Part shown: positions 29,262 to 37,134 of the stretch, piece after piece
Layout: each line of letters opens with the position of its first letter
How positions within the stretch are numbered: the first letter of the stretch is position 1
NCBI GenBank assembly: GCA_003224525.1
Contig: QHZB01000190.1
Coordinates: 1-37,134 of the forward strand
Reading direction: 5' to 3'
Origin: Acidobacteriota bacterium
Lineage (GTDB): Bacteria > Acidobacteriota > Terriglobia > Acidiferrales > UBA7541
Length of the DNA stretch: 37,134 nt
Position numbers and translations under genes: made by a program
The notes under the pieces: model-generated
Seen by the model: only the letters and a program-made list of their open reading frames with translations
The model's database searches: none
Told to the model about the DNA's origin: nothing

Positions 29262-31826
29262 ATGAAAATAGCTCGAAGAGTAGTGTTCCCTGCTTGCTGC
29301 GCGATTTCTATCGCGGTGCTGCTGCTCGCCTATCCGACTTTCGCTCGGCAGCCACAGGATGCAAATTCAAACGTTCCCAGGGCCTCTGTTACTGGCAGGG
29401 TCACTGTAGTCTCCGGGGAGGGGGCCACCAATAGCCTTGCCGGAGTAACCTTGAAATTGATGGGTCCGTCCGTGGGACCCGCCCCCCAATCGACAGTGAC
29501 CGATGCGGAGAGCCGCTATGAGTTCACCCATCTTGCCGCCGGAACCTACACACTGGAAGCGAGTGCCGATGGCTTTAAGCCCTGGTCCGCTACGATAACC
29601 CTCCGGGCCGACCAGGCGTTTGTCAAAGACGTCGTTCTGCAGATTAATTCCGTCAATCAGCAAGTCGAAGTTCAAGGAGAGGCCGCCGAAATTGCCACGC
29701 AGAATGTAGCGATAACTGCCACGGTCAACACCGATCAATTGGAGAGTCTGCCTTTGCCTACCCAGAAATTTACAGAGGCTTTGTCTTTGATTCCTGGTGT
29801 CATTCGGACTTCCACGGGCAAGCTGACGTTCAAGGGCCAGGCTGAAAGCCAGGGGATGCTGGTGGTGGACTCGGCGGAAAACGTGGATCCCGTCTCGGGA
29901 AGCTTCTCGATTCCCATTCCTGTCGACATCATTCAATCCATGACCGTTTACAGTTCGCCTGAGAGTTCTGAGTACGGAGGTTTTTCAGGTGGCCTGACGA
30001 CGATCGAAACGAAGCCTCCCTCCGGCACATGGGATTACAAGCTGCGGGATTTCATCCCGGCATTCCGGGGAAAGAACGATCACCTCGTTGGTCTTGCTAA
30101 CTGGACGCCACGATTTGAGTTCGGTGGCCCAATTATCAAGAACAAAATGAATTTCTCCGAAGAGGTCACCTACGAATTGCGGAGACAGCCTGTGCGCGGG
30201 CTGTCGTTTCCGGAGAATGAGATCAAGACGCGAAGCGTCACGTCCTTCACGAATCTTCAGCTGATACTTTCGCCTCGGCATGTGCTGAACTTCAACGTCA
30301 ATGTTTTCCCCCTGGAACTCGACTTCGCCAACATCAATGCGCTGATCCCGCAAACCGCGTCCACGAACTATGGCCGTAGCGGAGTTTCCATCGGCTTCTC
30401 CGATTCCTATCAGCTCGTCTCAGGAGCATTGCTGAACACCATGGTTCGGTACACCCGCTTCGATAGTAACGCCCGCGGGCAGGGACCCGCCAACATGGAA
30501 ATCTCACCCGAAGGGTGGGGCGGCAATTACTTCAATAGTTGGAACCGGAAGGCCAACCAATTGGAAGTCTTGCCCGCCTATCAGCTCTCGGCGAAGTCCT
30601 GGCACGGTAGCCATGAAGTGAGGTTTGGAACCGACATCTTATATCGTAACTATGACGGTACCGGCACATCTCATCCCATTGAGCTGCTGGCGCAGGATGG
30701 CGCGGTTGCCGAACGGATGGACTTTCAAGGCGCGGGCCTGTTGAGCGCATCGGATGCGGAGGTCGCGGAGTTTATCCAGGATCACTGGACTCTGAACGGC
30801 CACTTGACGCTCAACTTCGGAGCACGCTTGACCAGTCAATCCATCGGTCGCGATGCCGCCTTCGCGCCGCGTATCGGCGCCGCCTATTCGCTGAATGAAG
30901 GAAAGACCGTAATTCGCGCCGGTGCTGCCGAGGTCTACGGCCACGTCCCGTTGCTTGCGGCAGACTTCACCAGCAACCAGGCGCGCGTACTCCGTTTCTT
31001 CGACTCCACGGGCGTGCTGATAGGCCAGCCCGTCGTTCTAGTAAATTCCTATCTTCTTTCGGGCGCGCCCCCAAGTGCGCCCGGCGTGGCGCGCGACCCT
31101 GGATCAAGCCCTCGCACGTTTAGCTGGAATGTCGTGCTTGAACACCAAGTGCGCAAGAATCTTAACCTCCGGGCTAGCTATCTTGATAGCCGCACCGTGG
31201 ACCTCTTTTTTCTGGATCCGGTGCTCAATACCGCCGGAGGAGGCGGATTGCTGGCTCTGAAGAACACGGCAGTTTCACGGTATCACCAGGCTGACATCAC
31301 CGCTCACTATCGCCTGGGCGAGCGCGCCGATATGAGCCTGTCCTACACCTGGAGCCACGGGCGCGGTGACCTCAACCCGCTCTCGGATACTCTTGTCCCT
31401 TTCCAGGTTCCGGTAATTCGACCGAACGTTAGGGGTATCCTGTCCTCGGACGTTCCCCATCGCGTTGTAGCCTCGGGATTCTTCCGTCTTCCCTGGAAAA
31501 TGGTTATTAGCCCTGTAGCTGACGTGCATTCGGGATTGCCATTTTCAAACGTAGACGTTCTGCAGAACTATGTCGGCGTGCCCGATGACCAGCGTTTCCC
31601 CTTTTACTTCTCGCTTGACGTAAGGCTTTACCGGGAGTTTGCCGTCCACATTCCGCGCACGGAGCGTTCCAAGACGCACAAGGTTCGTCTCGGCGTATAT
31701 TCGACCGACATCACGAATCGCCAAAACCCACACGATGTATATAACAACGTCACGTCTCCCATCTTTGGCGAGTTCGCGGGCTTCCAGCGGCGTTACACCG
31801 GCCTCGTATTAGATCTGATTCAGTAA
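29262..31826 (+). CDS. TonB-dependent receptor, Oar-like
   Basis: The 854-residue outer-membrane protein has a signal peptide (to about residue 30, TFARQ), an N-terminal carboxypeptidase-regulatory beta-sandwich (about 40-130, with YEFTHLAAGTYTLEASADGF), a plug domain (about 145-240, with LPTQKFTEALSLIPGVI and VDIIQSMTVYSSPESSEYGG) and a C-terminal barrel (about 250-854). The barrel has repeated amphipathic strands such as HVLNFNVNVF and HYRLGERADMSLSYTWSHGR. It is shorter than many acidobacterial Oar-like receptors. Ligand unknown; polysaccharide or siderophore uptake, or a Plug-domain export role, are all possible. The start at 29262 gives a normal signal peptide. Confidence 0.88.
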   Translation: MKIARRVVFPACCAISIAVLLLAYPTFARQPQDANSNVPRASVTGRVTVVSGEGATNSLAGVTLKLMGPSVGPAPQSTVTDAESRYEFTHLAAGTYTLEASADGFKPWSATITLRADQAFVKDVVLQINSVNQQVEVQGEAAEIATQNVAITATVNTDQLESLPLPTQKFTEALSLIPGVIRTSTGKLTFKGQAESQGMLVVDSAENVDPVSGSFSIPIPVDIIQSMTVYSSPESSEYGGFSGGLTTIETKPPSGTWDYKLRDFIPAFRGKNDHLVGLANWTPRFEFGGPIIKNKMNFSEEVTYELRRQPVRGLSFPENEIKTRSVTSFTNLQLILSPRHVLNFNVNVFPLELDFANINALIPQTASTNYGRSGVSIGFSDSYQLVSGALLNTMVRYTRFDSNARGQGPANMEISPEGWGGNYFNSWNRKANQLEVLPAYQLSAKSWHGSHEVRFGTDILYRNYDGTGTSHPIELLAQDGAVAERMDFQGAGLLSASDAEVAEFIQDHWTLNGHLTLNFGARLTSQSIGRDAAFAPRIGAAYSLNEGKTVIRAGAAEVYGHVPLLAADFTSNQARVLRFFDSTGVLIGQPVVLVNSYLLSGAPPSAPGVARDPGSSPRTFSWNVVLEHQVRKNLNLRASYLDSRTVDLFFLDPVLNTAGGGGLLALKNTAVSRYHQADITAHYRLGERADMSLSYTWSHGRGDLNPLSDTLVPFQVPVIRPNVRGILSSDVPHRVVASGFFRLPWKMVISPVADVHSGLPFSNVDVLQNYVGVPDDQRFPFYFSLDVRLYREFAVHIPRTERSKTHKVRLGVYSTDITNRQNPHDVYNNVTSPIFGEFAGFQRRYTGLVLDLIQ

Positions 31827-32056
31827 GGCCCCGCAGTTGCCGCGGTTGTGTAGTTGCTCCTCGAATCGCTCCAGCCAAGTTTTTTCGCTTGGAGCGACTG
31901 CGCGGCTTGGTGGCGAGTCGGTCCGCTCGCCTTATTTTCGACGCCGCATTTCAATTGGAAAATGTCCAGTGAAGGGAATTAGGGCCGGCTATTAGTCGCA
32001 AACTCTTTCACAAGAATACGAGCTTGCTCGGCGGTCGCCTGCCGTATGCGAATGCC
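31827..32056. other. Gap between the receptor and lipid kinase, with a hairpin and gene fossil
   Basis: These 230 bp lie between two convergent genes. A stem-loop at 31867-31896 pairs CGCT and CCAAG with CTTGG and AGCG around a T-rich loop. A short segment at 31976-32020 encodes remains of a protein C-terminus. Nothing else is recognisable. Confidence 0.6.
31976..32020 (+). pseudogene. Fossil of the 3' end of the 28266-type gene
   Basis: Translation of 31976-32020 gives ELGPAISRKLFHKNT. It matches ELKEFWPDIRRKVFHKNT, the C-terminus of the protein encoded at 28266-29072, allowing a three-residue gap. At the DNA level, the last 24 bases (cgcaaa...aatacg) agree at 21 of 24 positions with 29043-29066. 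A TGA lies just upstream in the same frame, so only a remnant remains. It suggests a second, now-deleted copy of the gene flanked the receptor on its downstream side. Confidence 0.6.
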
Positions 32057-32998
32057 CTATCGCCGGGCGGGAGACAAGACTTGAACCGCCCTCGGCACCA
32101 CTTCGATTTCCACCGGCGTTGTTCCGATGATCTCACCGTCTCCGTGGAACATGCAGGGCCGGTCCGTGGTGAGCCGCACGCGTTGGGGGCGCCAGCGTTT
32201 CACGCGTGAGGTTCGAAGTTCACCGCTCCTCATCAGCCGCGGTAGCAGCCACAATACTCCGAACGTGCCGATATCTTCGATCAGGACAACGTGGAGCGAC
32301 CCGTCATCAAGAGCTGCTCCAGGGGCCAACCTCAGACCGGCCCCATAGGTTGGGGAATTCAACACAGCGGCCAGCAATGCCTTCGCTTCCCACGGGATGA
32401 GAGTGCTCCCCGGAAAGTCGATACGGACTTTGAGGGGCACGTACTCCACCAGCGCGCGTAGCGCCGACGCAAGATAACGCGATCGACCGGGAAACCGGCG
32501 GTAAGCGCCGTTCGCATAGCGCGCTGCCTCCGCGTCAAGTCCAACGCCACCTCCCCCTGCATACAAGCGCGTTCGCCCTTCGGCCGTTCGCACTTTCACC
32601 AGGTCCACAAAGCGTGGATTGCCACGCAGGATGGCTTCAGCCGCTTTGAGGGGATCGTCTGGCAACCCAAGCGCGGCGGCGAAATCATTTCCTCCTCCGA
32701 CGGGGAGGATACCCAAGAGCGCCTCCGCCCCGAATACCGCATTCGCTAGCGCCTGAAACGTTCCGTCCCCACCCATCGCAAAAAGCACGCGCTGTCCTTG
32801 CGAAATGGCATTTTGCACGGACGACTCGAGTTCCGCGGCACTGTTCGTCATAGCAAATTGCGCATGAACATGGAACGATTCGAATAGTCTCTGGATCCGT
32901 CCCAGATAAGAACGTGCCCGGCCTCCGCCGGCTACCGAATTGACAAAAACGACGACAGTAGACTCACGCAGAATGGGCGCTTCCGCCTGATCATTCAT
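32057..32998 (-). CDS. Diacylglycerol/lipid kinase family protein
   Basis: The 313-residue protein belongs to the DagK/YegS/sphingosine-kinase family. FVNSVAGGGRA opens the kinase domain, and the nucleotide-binding signature AMGGDGTFQALANAVFG is followed by ILPVGGGNDFAAALGLP. The C-terminal beta-sandwich contains LNSPTYGAGLRLAPGAALDD and DGSLHVVLIED, and MFHGDGE. The enzyme phosphorylates a lipid hydroxyl; diacylglycerol, undecaprenol and others are possible. ATG 32998 has AGGAG 7 nt upstream, so the longer frame from 33103 is rejected. Confidence 0.92.
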   Translation of the reverse strand: MNDQAEAPILRESTVVVFVNSVAGGGRARSYLGRIQRLFESFHVHAQFAMTNSAAELESSVQNAISQGQRVLFAMGGDGTFQALANAVFGAEALLGILPVGGGNDFAAALGLPDDPLKAAEAILRGNPRFVDLVKVRTAEGRTRLYAGGGGVGLDAEAARYANGAYRRFPGRSRYLASALRALVEYVPLKVRIDFPGSTLIPWEAKALLAAVLNSPTYGAGLRLAPGAALDDGSLHVVLIEDIGTFGVLWLLPRLMRSGELRTSRVKRWRPQRVRLTTDRPCMFHGDGEIIGTTPVEIEVVPRAVQVLSPARR

Positions 32999-33186
32999 GC
33001 TTCTTCTCCTCAGCTTCAACCAATAGATACGTGTGAACTCCTTCCCACGGAGCCCTCTCCAGATCTTTTCGAGTATTTCATCCGCGGGATGCGAGCCGAG
33101 CATACTATCTCTGAACCCATCTGGCCTGCCGCTGGATGTAAGGCGAGTCTAAGGTTCCGATCCGAAAAGTTTTTCTGGCGGCCCTA

Positions 33187-33492
33187 GTGCTTCTCGCCGT
33201 CTACGGGGTTTGTTACACACTCGATTTGGAGAAAAGCGCTCTGCTTGCACTCTGGCTCTCCGTTTTTTTGTTCGCGAAACTCGGGGGATCCAAGAGGAGT
33301 ATCGCAGCTGCGGGCATTGCCGCGGTGATGCTTGCATGGTTCTTGCCCCCGAATGGCTCGCTCACTGTCACCGGCGTGGATAATCGCTTGGCCCTGGCGC
33401 TCTTCGTCCTAGGAACGGTCGTGGACAGCAGAGTCGTTGAAGGAAATCAGTGGCTCAAGCGCTGGATAACGACGTCGGATCCGGATCGCTAG
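33187..33492 (+). CDS. Small integral membrane protein, possibly a remnant
   Basis: The open frame runs from 33142, after a TAA, to the stop at 33492. The best start is GTG 33187, giving 101 residues; an ATC near 33160 stands where a start codon would be expected after AAGG. Three hydrophobic segments (LLALWLSVFLFAKL, AAAGIAAVMLAWFLPPNG and DNRLALALFVLGTVV) recall one half of a KdpD-type DUF4118 membrane domain, but the resemblance is weak. No kinase domain follows. It may be a decayed sensor gene or a free-standing membrane peptide. Confidence 0.45.
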   Translation: MLLAVYGVCYTLDLEKSALLALWLSVFLFAKLGGSKRSIAAAGIAAVMLAWFLPPNGSLTVTGVDNRLALALFVLGTVVDSRVVEGNQWLKRWITTSDPDR

Positions 33493-33505
33493 GGGGCGCA
33501 AAGAT

Positions 33506-33580
33506 TGGTGCCGGCGGGGGGAATCGAACCCACGGCCTAGGGATTATGAGACCCTCGCTCTTCCACTGAGCTACGCCGGC
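33506..33580 (-). tRNA. tRNA-Met (CAU anticodon)
   Basis: The 75-nt gene folds into a cloverleaf with encoded CCA: acceptor GCCGGCG/CGCCGGC, D-arm GCTC/GAGC, anticodon stem AGGGT/TCCCT with loop CTCATAA (anticodon CAT), 5-nt variable loop, and T-arm GTGGG/CCCCC with TTCGATT. The 1:72 pair is G:C, so it is not the initiator type. It may be elongator tRNA-Met or a lysidine-modified tRNA-Ile2; the sequence alone does not decide. Two mismatches are seen: T31:T39 in the anticodon stem and T50:C64 in the T-stem. Confidence 0.9.
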
Positions 33581-33595
33581 ATGACGCAGTTCTTT

Positions 33596-33625
33596 ATGCT
33601 ACGGATTCGCCAGCAAAAGTGTCAA
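33596..33625 (-). promoter_or_regulatory. Promoter of the tRNA gene
   Basis: On the minus strand TTGACA (33625-33620) and TAGCAT (33601-33596) are separated by 18 bp. The predicted start lies about 9 nt before the mature 5' end of the tRNA, which is normal for an isolated tRNA gene. Confidence 0.65.
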
Positions 33626-33649
33626 GACGTCGTTGTACCTGGTAGTGGC

Positions 33650-35521
33650 TCACCAATTTCCAATTTTTGCATTTATCGGTCTTTGGGTCCGATTAGGGCG
33701 TCCGGTCGATGGCGGAGTGGGCGCTAGGGTGGAACCAGTGGAGGGGGCCCTTTGTTTGGCGACCCATTCGTGGACGCGATTCTCGAGGGCGTCCAGGGGG
33801 AGGGCGCCGCCGGCGAGAACCTCATCATGGAAGGCGCGGAGATTGAACTTGTCGCCGAGTTGGTCTTTGGCATATTCGCGAAGCTTGAGAATCTCCATTT
33901 GGCCGATCTTGTAGCCAAGAGCCTGAGCGGGCCCGGCGATGTAGCGGTCGGTTTCGGACTGGACACTGACTTCGTCTTCGCCGGAGTGCTCGTGAAAAAA
34001 ATCGACGACTTGCTGGCGCGTCCAGTGTTTGTAGTGAATGCCGGTATCCACGACGAGACGAACGGCCCTGAGCATGTCCGCCGATAGAAGGCCGTAGTAG
34101 CTATACGGGTCCTGGAAAAAGCCCACCTCTTTGCCAAGACGCTCGGAGTACAAGGCCCAACCTTCGACATAGGCGGTAAGGAATTCGTTTTGCCGGAAGG
34201 GCGGCAGGTCCGGCATCTCCTGAGCAATAGCCATCTGCATGTGATGGCCGGGAACACCTTCGTGATAGGAGGTGGCTTCGATGTCGAGTAGGGAGCGCTT
34301 CGTAAATTCACCGGTGTTGACCATGACATGGCCAGGACGCGAGCCGTCCTGGGCCGGAGACTGATATTGGGCGCCGGGAGCCCCGTTCTCGCGGAATTCT
34401 TCAATCGGCAAGACCTCAAGTTTGGCCTTGGGCAAACGGTTGAAGAGATCGGGAAGCTTTGCGTACATCTGGCCGATGTACTTGCGGTATAAATCGAGAA
34501 TCTGCTGGCCGGATTGGCCGTGCAATTTAGGGTCATTGGCGACGGCAGCTTTGAAAGATTTCAGGTCCTTGTAGCCAAGCTGGTGGGCGACGGCAAGCAT
34601 GCGCCCCTCGATCTCTTTCACTTGGGCGAGCCCGATCTGATGAATTTCTTCGGGCGCGAGATTGGTGGTGGTGCTCTGTTTTACGAGAAAGGTGTAGTAG
34701 GCCTCGCCGTTGGGAAGGGACGAAATCCCGGGTTCGGTGCGCCCCTTCGGGACGTACTCATCGCGGACGAACGTGGTGAAGCGGGCGTAAGCGGGTAAGA
34801 CGGAATCCCGAATGACGGCAAGGCCGGCATCACGCAGGCGCTTCTGATCGGATTCGGAGATAGTCTTGGAAAAGGTGAAAAAGGGCTGAGCAAATGGAGA
34901 CTTTCCCGCTTCCTTTGCGGCGAGAGCGTTGCACTGGTCCAGGACTTTCTCCAGCAAGAAACGCGGCGGCATCAATTTATCGTTCATGCCATTGCGCATC
35001 TGGATGGTGGTCTGATCCAGAAGAATCGGAATCTGTTTGAGACGGGAAACATAGTCCTCATAGTCTTTGACAGACTGAAAAGAGAGCACGTTGACAAGCT
35101 GGGGCAAAAAAACCTGGATACCGTTCTGCTGGTCCACCGGCATTTCCCATTCTTTGAAGCGAGCGCCCTCTACTTGCATCTTGAGGTCCCGAACCATCAG
35201 AGCTTTGTTGAGCGCCTCTTGCTCGGGGAAGCCGGAAGTATCGGTAGCTTCGAAGCGAGTGAGGAATTTCCGAGTCTCCTGCAGATCCTTGTCGATGGCT
35301 TCCTGAGAGAAGTCGTCGAGTTTGTCGTTCCAGCGCTTGTCTCCCAGGTAGGAAGCGAAGAGCGGACTGGTGCGCAGCCTGTATTCCCACTGCTCGGCAA
35401 GAAGATCGTTGAGCGCCTTGCGCCGTGATTGGAGGGGGGATGGAGATTGCGCGGCAGTAGAGAGGGAACAAAGCATACAGAGGATCAAAGCAACGCAAGT
35501 TCGAAGTCTAGGAAAGCGCAT
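33650..35521 (-). CDS. DUF885 metallopeptidase-like secreted protein
   Basis: The 623-residue protein has a signal peptide (to about residue 24, LSTAAQ) and spans a full DUF885 domain. The zinc-binding motif is YHEGVPGHHMQ near residue 421, with a downstream Glu in AYVEGWALYSERLG near residue 450. DUF885 proteins are zinc-peptidase-like and often predicted to be periplasmic or lipoprotein hydrolases; the substrate is not known. ATG 35521 follows AAGGAG. The gene starts 33 bp after the stop of the glycosyltransferase on the same strand, so they may be cotranscribed. The C-terminal tail is rich in Pro, Thr and Arg. Confidence 0.9.
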   Translation of the reverse strand: MRFPRLRTCVALILCMLCSLSTAAQSPSPLQSRRKALNDLLAEQWEYRLRTSPLFASYLGDKRWNDKLDDFSQEAIDKDLQETRKFLTRFEATDTSGFPEQEALNKALMVRDLKMQVEGARFKEWEMPVDQQNGIQVFLPQLVNVLSFQSVKDYEDYVSRLKQIPILLDQTTIQMRNGMNDKLMPPRFLLEKVLDQCNALAAKEAGKSPFAQPFFTFSKTISESDQKRLRDAGLAVIRDSVLPAYARFTTFVRDEYVPKGRTEPGISSLPNGEAYYTFLVKQSTTTNLAPEEIHQIGLAQVKEIEGRMLAVAHQLGYKDLKSFKAAVANDPKLHGQSGQQILDLYRKYIGQMYAKLPDLFNRLPKAKLEVLPIEEFRENGAPGAQYQSPAQDGSRPGHVMVNTGEFTKRSLLDIEATSYHEGVPGHHMQMAIAQEMPDLPPFRQNEFLTAYVEGWALYSERLGKEVGFFQDPYSYYGLLSADMLRAVRLVVDTGIHYKHWTRQQVVDFFHEHSGEDEVSVQSETDRYIAGPAQALGYKIGQMEILKLREYAKDQLGDKFNLRAFHDEVLAGGALPLDALENRVHEWVAKQRAPSTGSTLAPTPPSTGRPNRTQRPINAKIGNW

Positions 35522-35554
35522 CTGTGCTCCTTGTTCCGCTTGTTTGGGATAGGG

Positions 35555-36865
35555 TCATGCAGTTCCCGCAGAGAGATCCTGCGAAGTGGCTACGGTAATG
35601 GCTTTCGGCCCAAAGAGCAGAAACCTCGCGCCGAGCGCAGCGAGGACGATAATTTCCGGATCGATTAGGTGCCGGTAGCGAATCTCAGGATGGGTGAGAT
35701 AAAAGATCAATGGATAGATGGCCAGGACGAGCAAATAAGGGAGAGTGACTTCACGCGAGATCTGAAACGCTTGCCAGATGCCCACGAGCATCAGCATGGT
35801 TAAGATAAACGTCAGGAAAATATTGCCGGGGTAATGGAGTTCAACTTCCAGGTTAGCTGTGTCGAGGTTCCAGAACGCGGTCCACATGTAAACAAATCTT
35901 CGCAAGCACATCACAGCGAAAAAACTCGGATGCCCCGAGATGAATCCGATGGCCTGGCGCCGCTTTTCTTGCATAAAACGAATTTCGCCGAGCCGCACAT
36001 ATTCATCCAGTGAGTTCTCAGTGATGGAAGGATGGGGCGAGTCATCGGACGGGCTCAGGGTATAGCCGTCATTGCCGACCCAAACCTCAAGCCAGAAATT
36101 GTCCCGCAGCGGGATGAACTGATGAAAAGCCCGGTAATTACGCACTTGCCAAGGCAGAAGAATAGCCGCGCACCCGAGCGCCATCAGGAAGGCGGTGGCA
36201 AGCCATACACGGCGGCTGCGCCACAGAGGAGAGATCGACCAGCCAGCCAGAAAAGGGAAAAGAGTCAATAGCGAAGCGTTGGACAGCGCCGCGAAACCCC
36301 ACAGCGCGCCGTAACCCAGCCAAGCCCAGCGGTTTACCGGTTGCTTCTTGATCTTGAGCGTCCAGAAAAAGAGAACCGCCAGCAGCAACGTGCTCAGGCT
36401 CGTTTCCCAGACGAATGAACTCGAAATGTAAATGGAATAAGGCAGCAGAGCCCATATCCAGCATGCGGCCATCGCCACGCTACGCCCAAAGCTGTATTGC
36501 GCCATGAAAAATAGCGGGATACAGACGAGCGCGGAAAACAGACAGTTTAAGCCCAGAATGACAAGAGCGGAGGCCTTGCTGTAAATCCCGAACAGTTTGA
36601 ATGTGGCAGCGAGCAGGTAAGGATAGAGGGGCGTCATCCAGGCTGTGGACCCCGTTTCCGCCGAAAAAGGGCTGGAATAGCCATGTCCGGCGGCGATAGA
36701 GCGCGCAATTCGTCCCACTTCAAAGCCGAATAATAGGTGGTCCCGGAAATTGTTCCACGTATTAGGGTAGAGGAAGGCCATGAAGAAGAGGCGCACCGCC
36801 AAAGCCAAGAGGGTGATGGCCGGCAGCAATTGCCAAAGGCGTTTTTTTTCTGCGGCGTCTTTCAT
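35555..36865 (-). CDS. Membrane glycosyltransferase (ArnT/PMT-like, GT39/GT83 type)
   Basis: The 436-residue polytopic protein has about ten or more hydrophobic segments. The first periplasmic loop contains the acidic residues expected of lipid-linked-sugar glycosyltransferases (the NNFRDHLLFG segment near residue 40). A later loop contains HQFIPLRDNFWLEVWVGNDG, and the C-terminal segment contains YLTHPEIRYRHLIDPEI, a positively charged motif conserved in this superfamily. Such enzymes use polyprenyl-phosphate sugars as donors to modify lipids or proteins. Acceptor unknown. ATG 36865 gives MKDAAEKKRLWQLLPAI; the frame extends 68 codons upstream without hydrophobic character and is probably untranslated. 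Confidence 0.82.
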   Translation of the reverse strand: MKDAAEKKRLWQLLPAITLLALAVRLFFMAFLYPNTWNNFRDHLLFGFEVGRIARSIAAGHGYSSPFSAETGSTAWMTPLYPYLLAATFKLFGIYSKASALVILGLNCLFSALVCIPLFFMAQYSFGRSVAMAACWIWALLPYSIYISSSFVWETSLSTLLLAVLFFWTLKIKKQPVNRWAWLGYGALWGFAALSNASLLTLFPFLAGWSISPLWRSRRVWLATAFLMALGCAAILLPWQVRNYRAFHQFIPLRDNFWLEVWVGNDGYTLSPSDDSPHPSITENSLDEYVRLGEIRFMQEKRRQAIGFISGHPSFFAVMCLRRFVYMWTAFWNLDTANLEVELHYPGNIFLTFILTMLMLVGIWQAFQISREVTLPYLLVLAIYPLIFYLTHPEIRYRHLIDPEIIVLAALGARFLLFGPKAITVATSQDLSAGTA

Positions 36866-37134
36866 GACTCTTATCGCTTCGGCGCAGTGCTTTATAAGCT
36901 GCCACACGGTTCGGGGCGGTGATTCTACCCGAAATTCCTTTTTTAGTCTTGTGGCAAGGAGAAACGCCAGCGGTTCCGCATCGAGCTCAGGAAGAACGTG
37001 AGAGTAGGTAGGTTGGTGAAGGTTTTGAGCATTTTTAGGCAGGCGACAGAAGGGACGGCTAATTCGCACGGCTTTTTCGAGGGCGGAACTGAGTTAGCAG
37101 CACCATTCGAGGGTTCCACAAGCAGGAAGATCGC
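36866..37134. other. Right-hand end, no gene seen
   Basis: These 269 bp lie upstream of the membrane glycosyltransferase and run to the window edge. No convincing gene, RNA or repeat is visible. A TTTATA at 36891-36896 (TATAAA on the minus strand) might be a -10 element of the glycosyltransferase, but no matching -35 box is seen. Confidence 0.5.

Noticed and set aside
31867-31896. Hairpin after the TonB-dependent receptor as an intrinsic terminator
   Set aside because: The T-run lies in the loop, not after the stem, and the stem carries a bulge, so it does not fit a Rho-independent terminator on either strand.
1-37134. CRISPR array, prophage or toxin-antitoxin module
   Set aside because: No regularly spaced repeats, cas genes, phage structural genes or small toxin pairs were found on either strand.

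Overview
The window is about 37 kb of GC-rich bacterial chromosome, almost certainly from a member of the Acidobacteriota (Terriglobia/Koribacter-like). This is inferred from the mix of families: an Oar-like TonB-dependent receptor with an N-terminal carboxypeptidase-regulatory domain, several small secreted carboxypeptidase-regulatory proteins, an ECF sigma/zinc anti-sigma/DUF4097 operon, a TamA/TamB envelope cluster, and hypothetical proteins of a type I associate with that phylum. No phage, plasmid or CRISPR array is visible. One insertion-sequence remnant and a few decayed genes are the only mobile or degenerate DNA.

Layout. (1) 1-4832, minus strand: an arginine operon argR-argC-argB-argD-argF-argG. 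The first junctions are 4-nt ATGA overlaps and argG is cut by the window edge. A near-consensus promoter upstream of argR carries an ARG-box-like palindrome over its -10 element. (2) 5042-6731: a small Cys/His protein and a ThiF/MoeB-like E1 enzyme, with a 313-bp repeat-bearing gap between them. (3) 6847-14716, plus strand: a tightly coupled envelope operon made of a BamA/TamA-superfamily barrel with about seven POTRA-like repeats, a SurA-N chaperone without a PPIase domain, and a giant TamB/DUF490 protein. (4) 14774-17025: a DUF2059 protein and an amino-acid permease, then an 877-bp gap holding a truncated transposase. (5) 17903-20503: a kynureninase-like enzyme, Pcm and a family 2 glycosyltransferase, nearly overlapping. 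(6) 20515-23170: a membrane protein, a winged-helix regulator and an UppS-like cis-prenyltransferase, with two related 19-bp inverted repeats before the first and third genes, then a gene broken by two frameshifts. (7) 23266-26263: ECF sigma, membrane anti-sigma and a DUF4097 beta-solenoid protein, preceded by an ECF-type promoter candidate. (8) 26276-28040: a Nudix hydrolase, a LysW-like zinc protein with an acidic tail, and two small secreted carboxypeptidase-regulatory proteins. (9) 28266-32020: a secreted protein of unknown function, a TonB-dependent receptor, and a fossil of the 3' end of the former gene. (10) 32057-36865: a lipid kinase, an orphan membrane fragment, tRNA-Met(CAU), a DUF885 metallopeptidase-like protein and a membrane glycosyltransferase.

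The most promising material for new biology is the seven-POTRA TamA/SurA-N/TamB unit, the paired operators that may place a cis-prenyltransferase under a small winged-helix repressor, the LysW-like protein with a non-canonical acidic tail and a 5'-leader hairpin, and the sigma/anti-sigma/DUF4097 unit. All functional assignments rest on motif and family recognition by eye; no database search was run.
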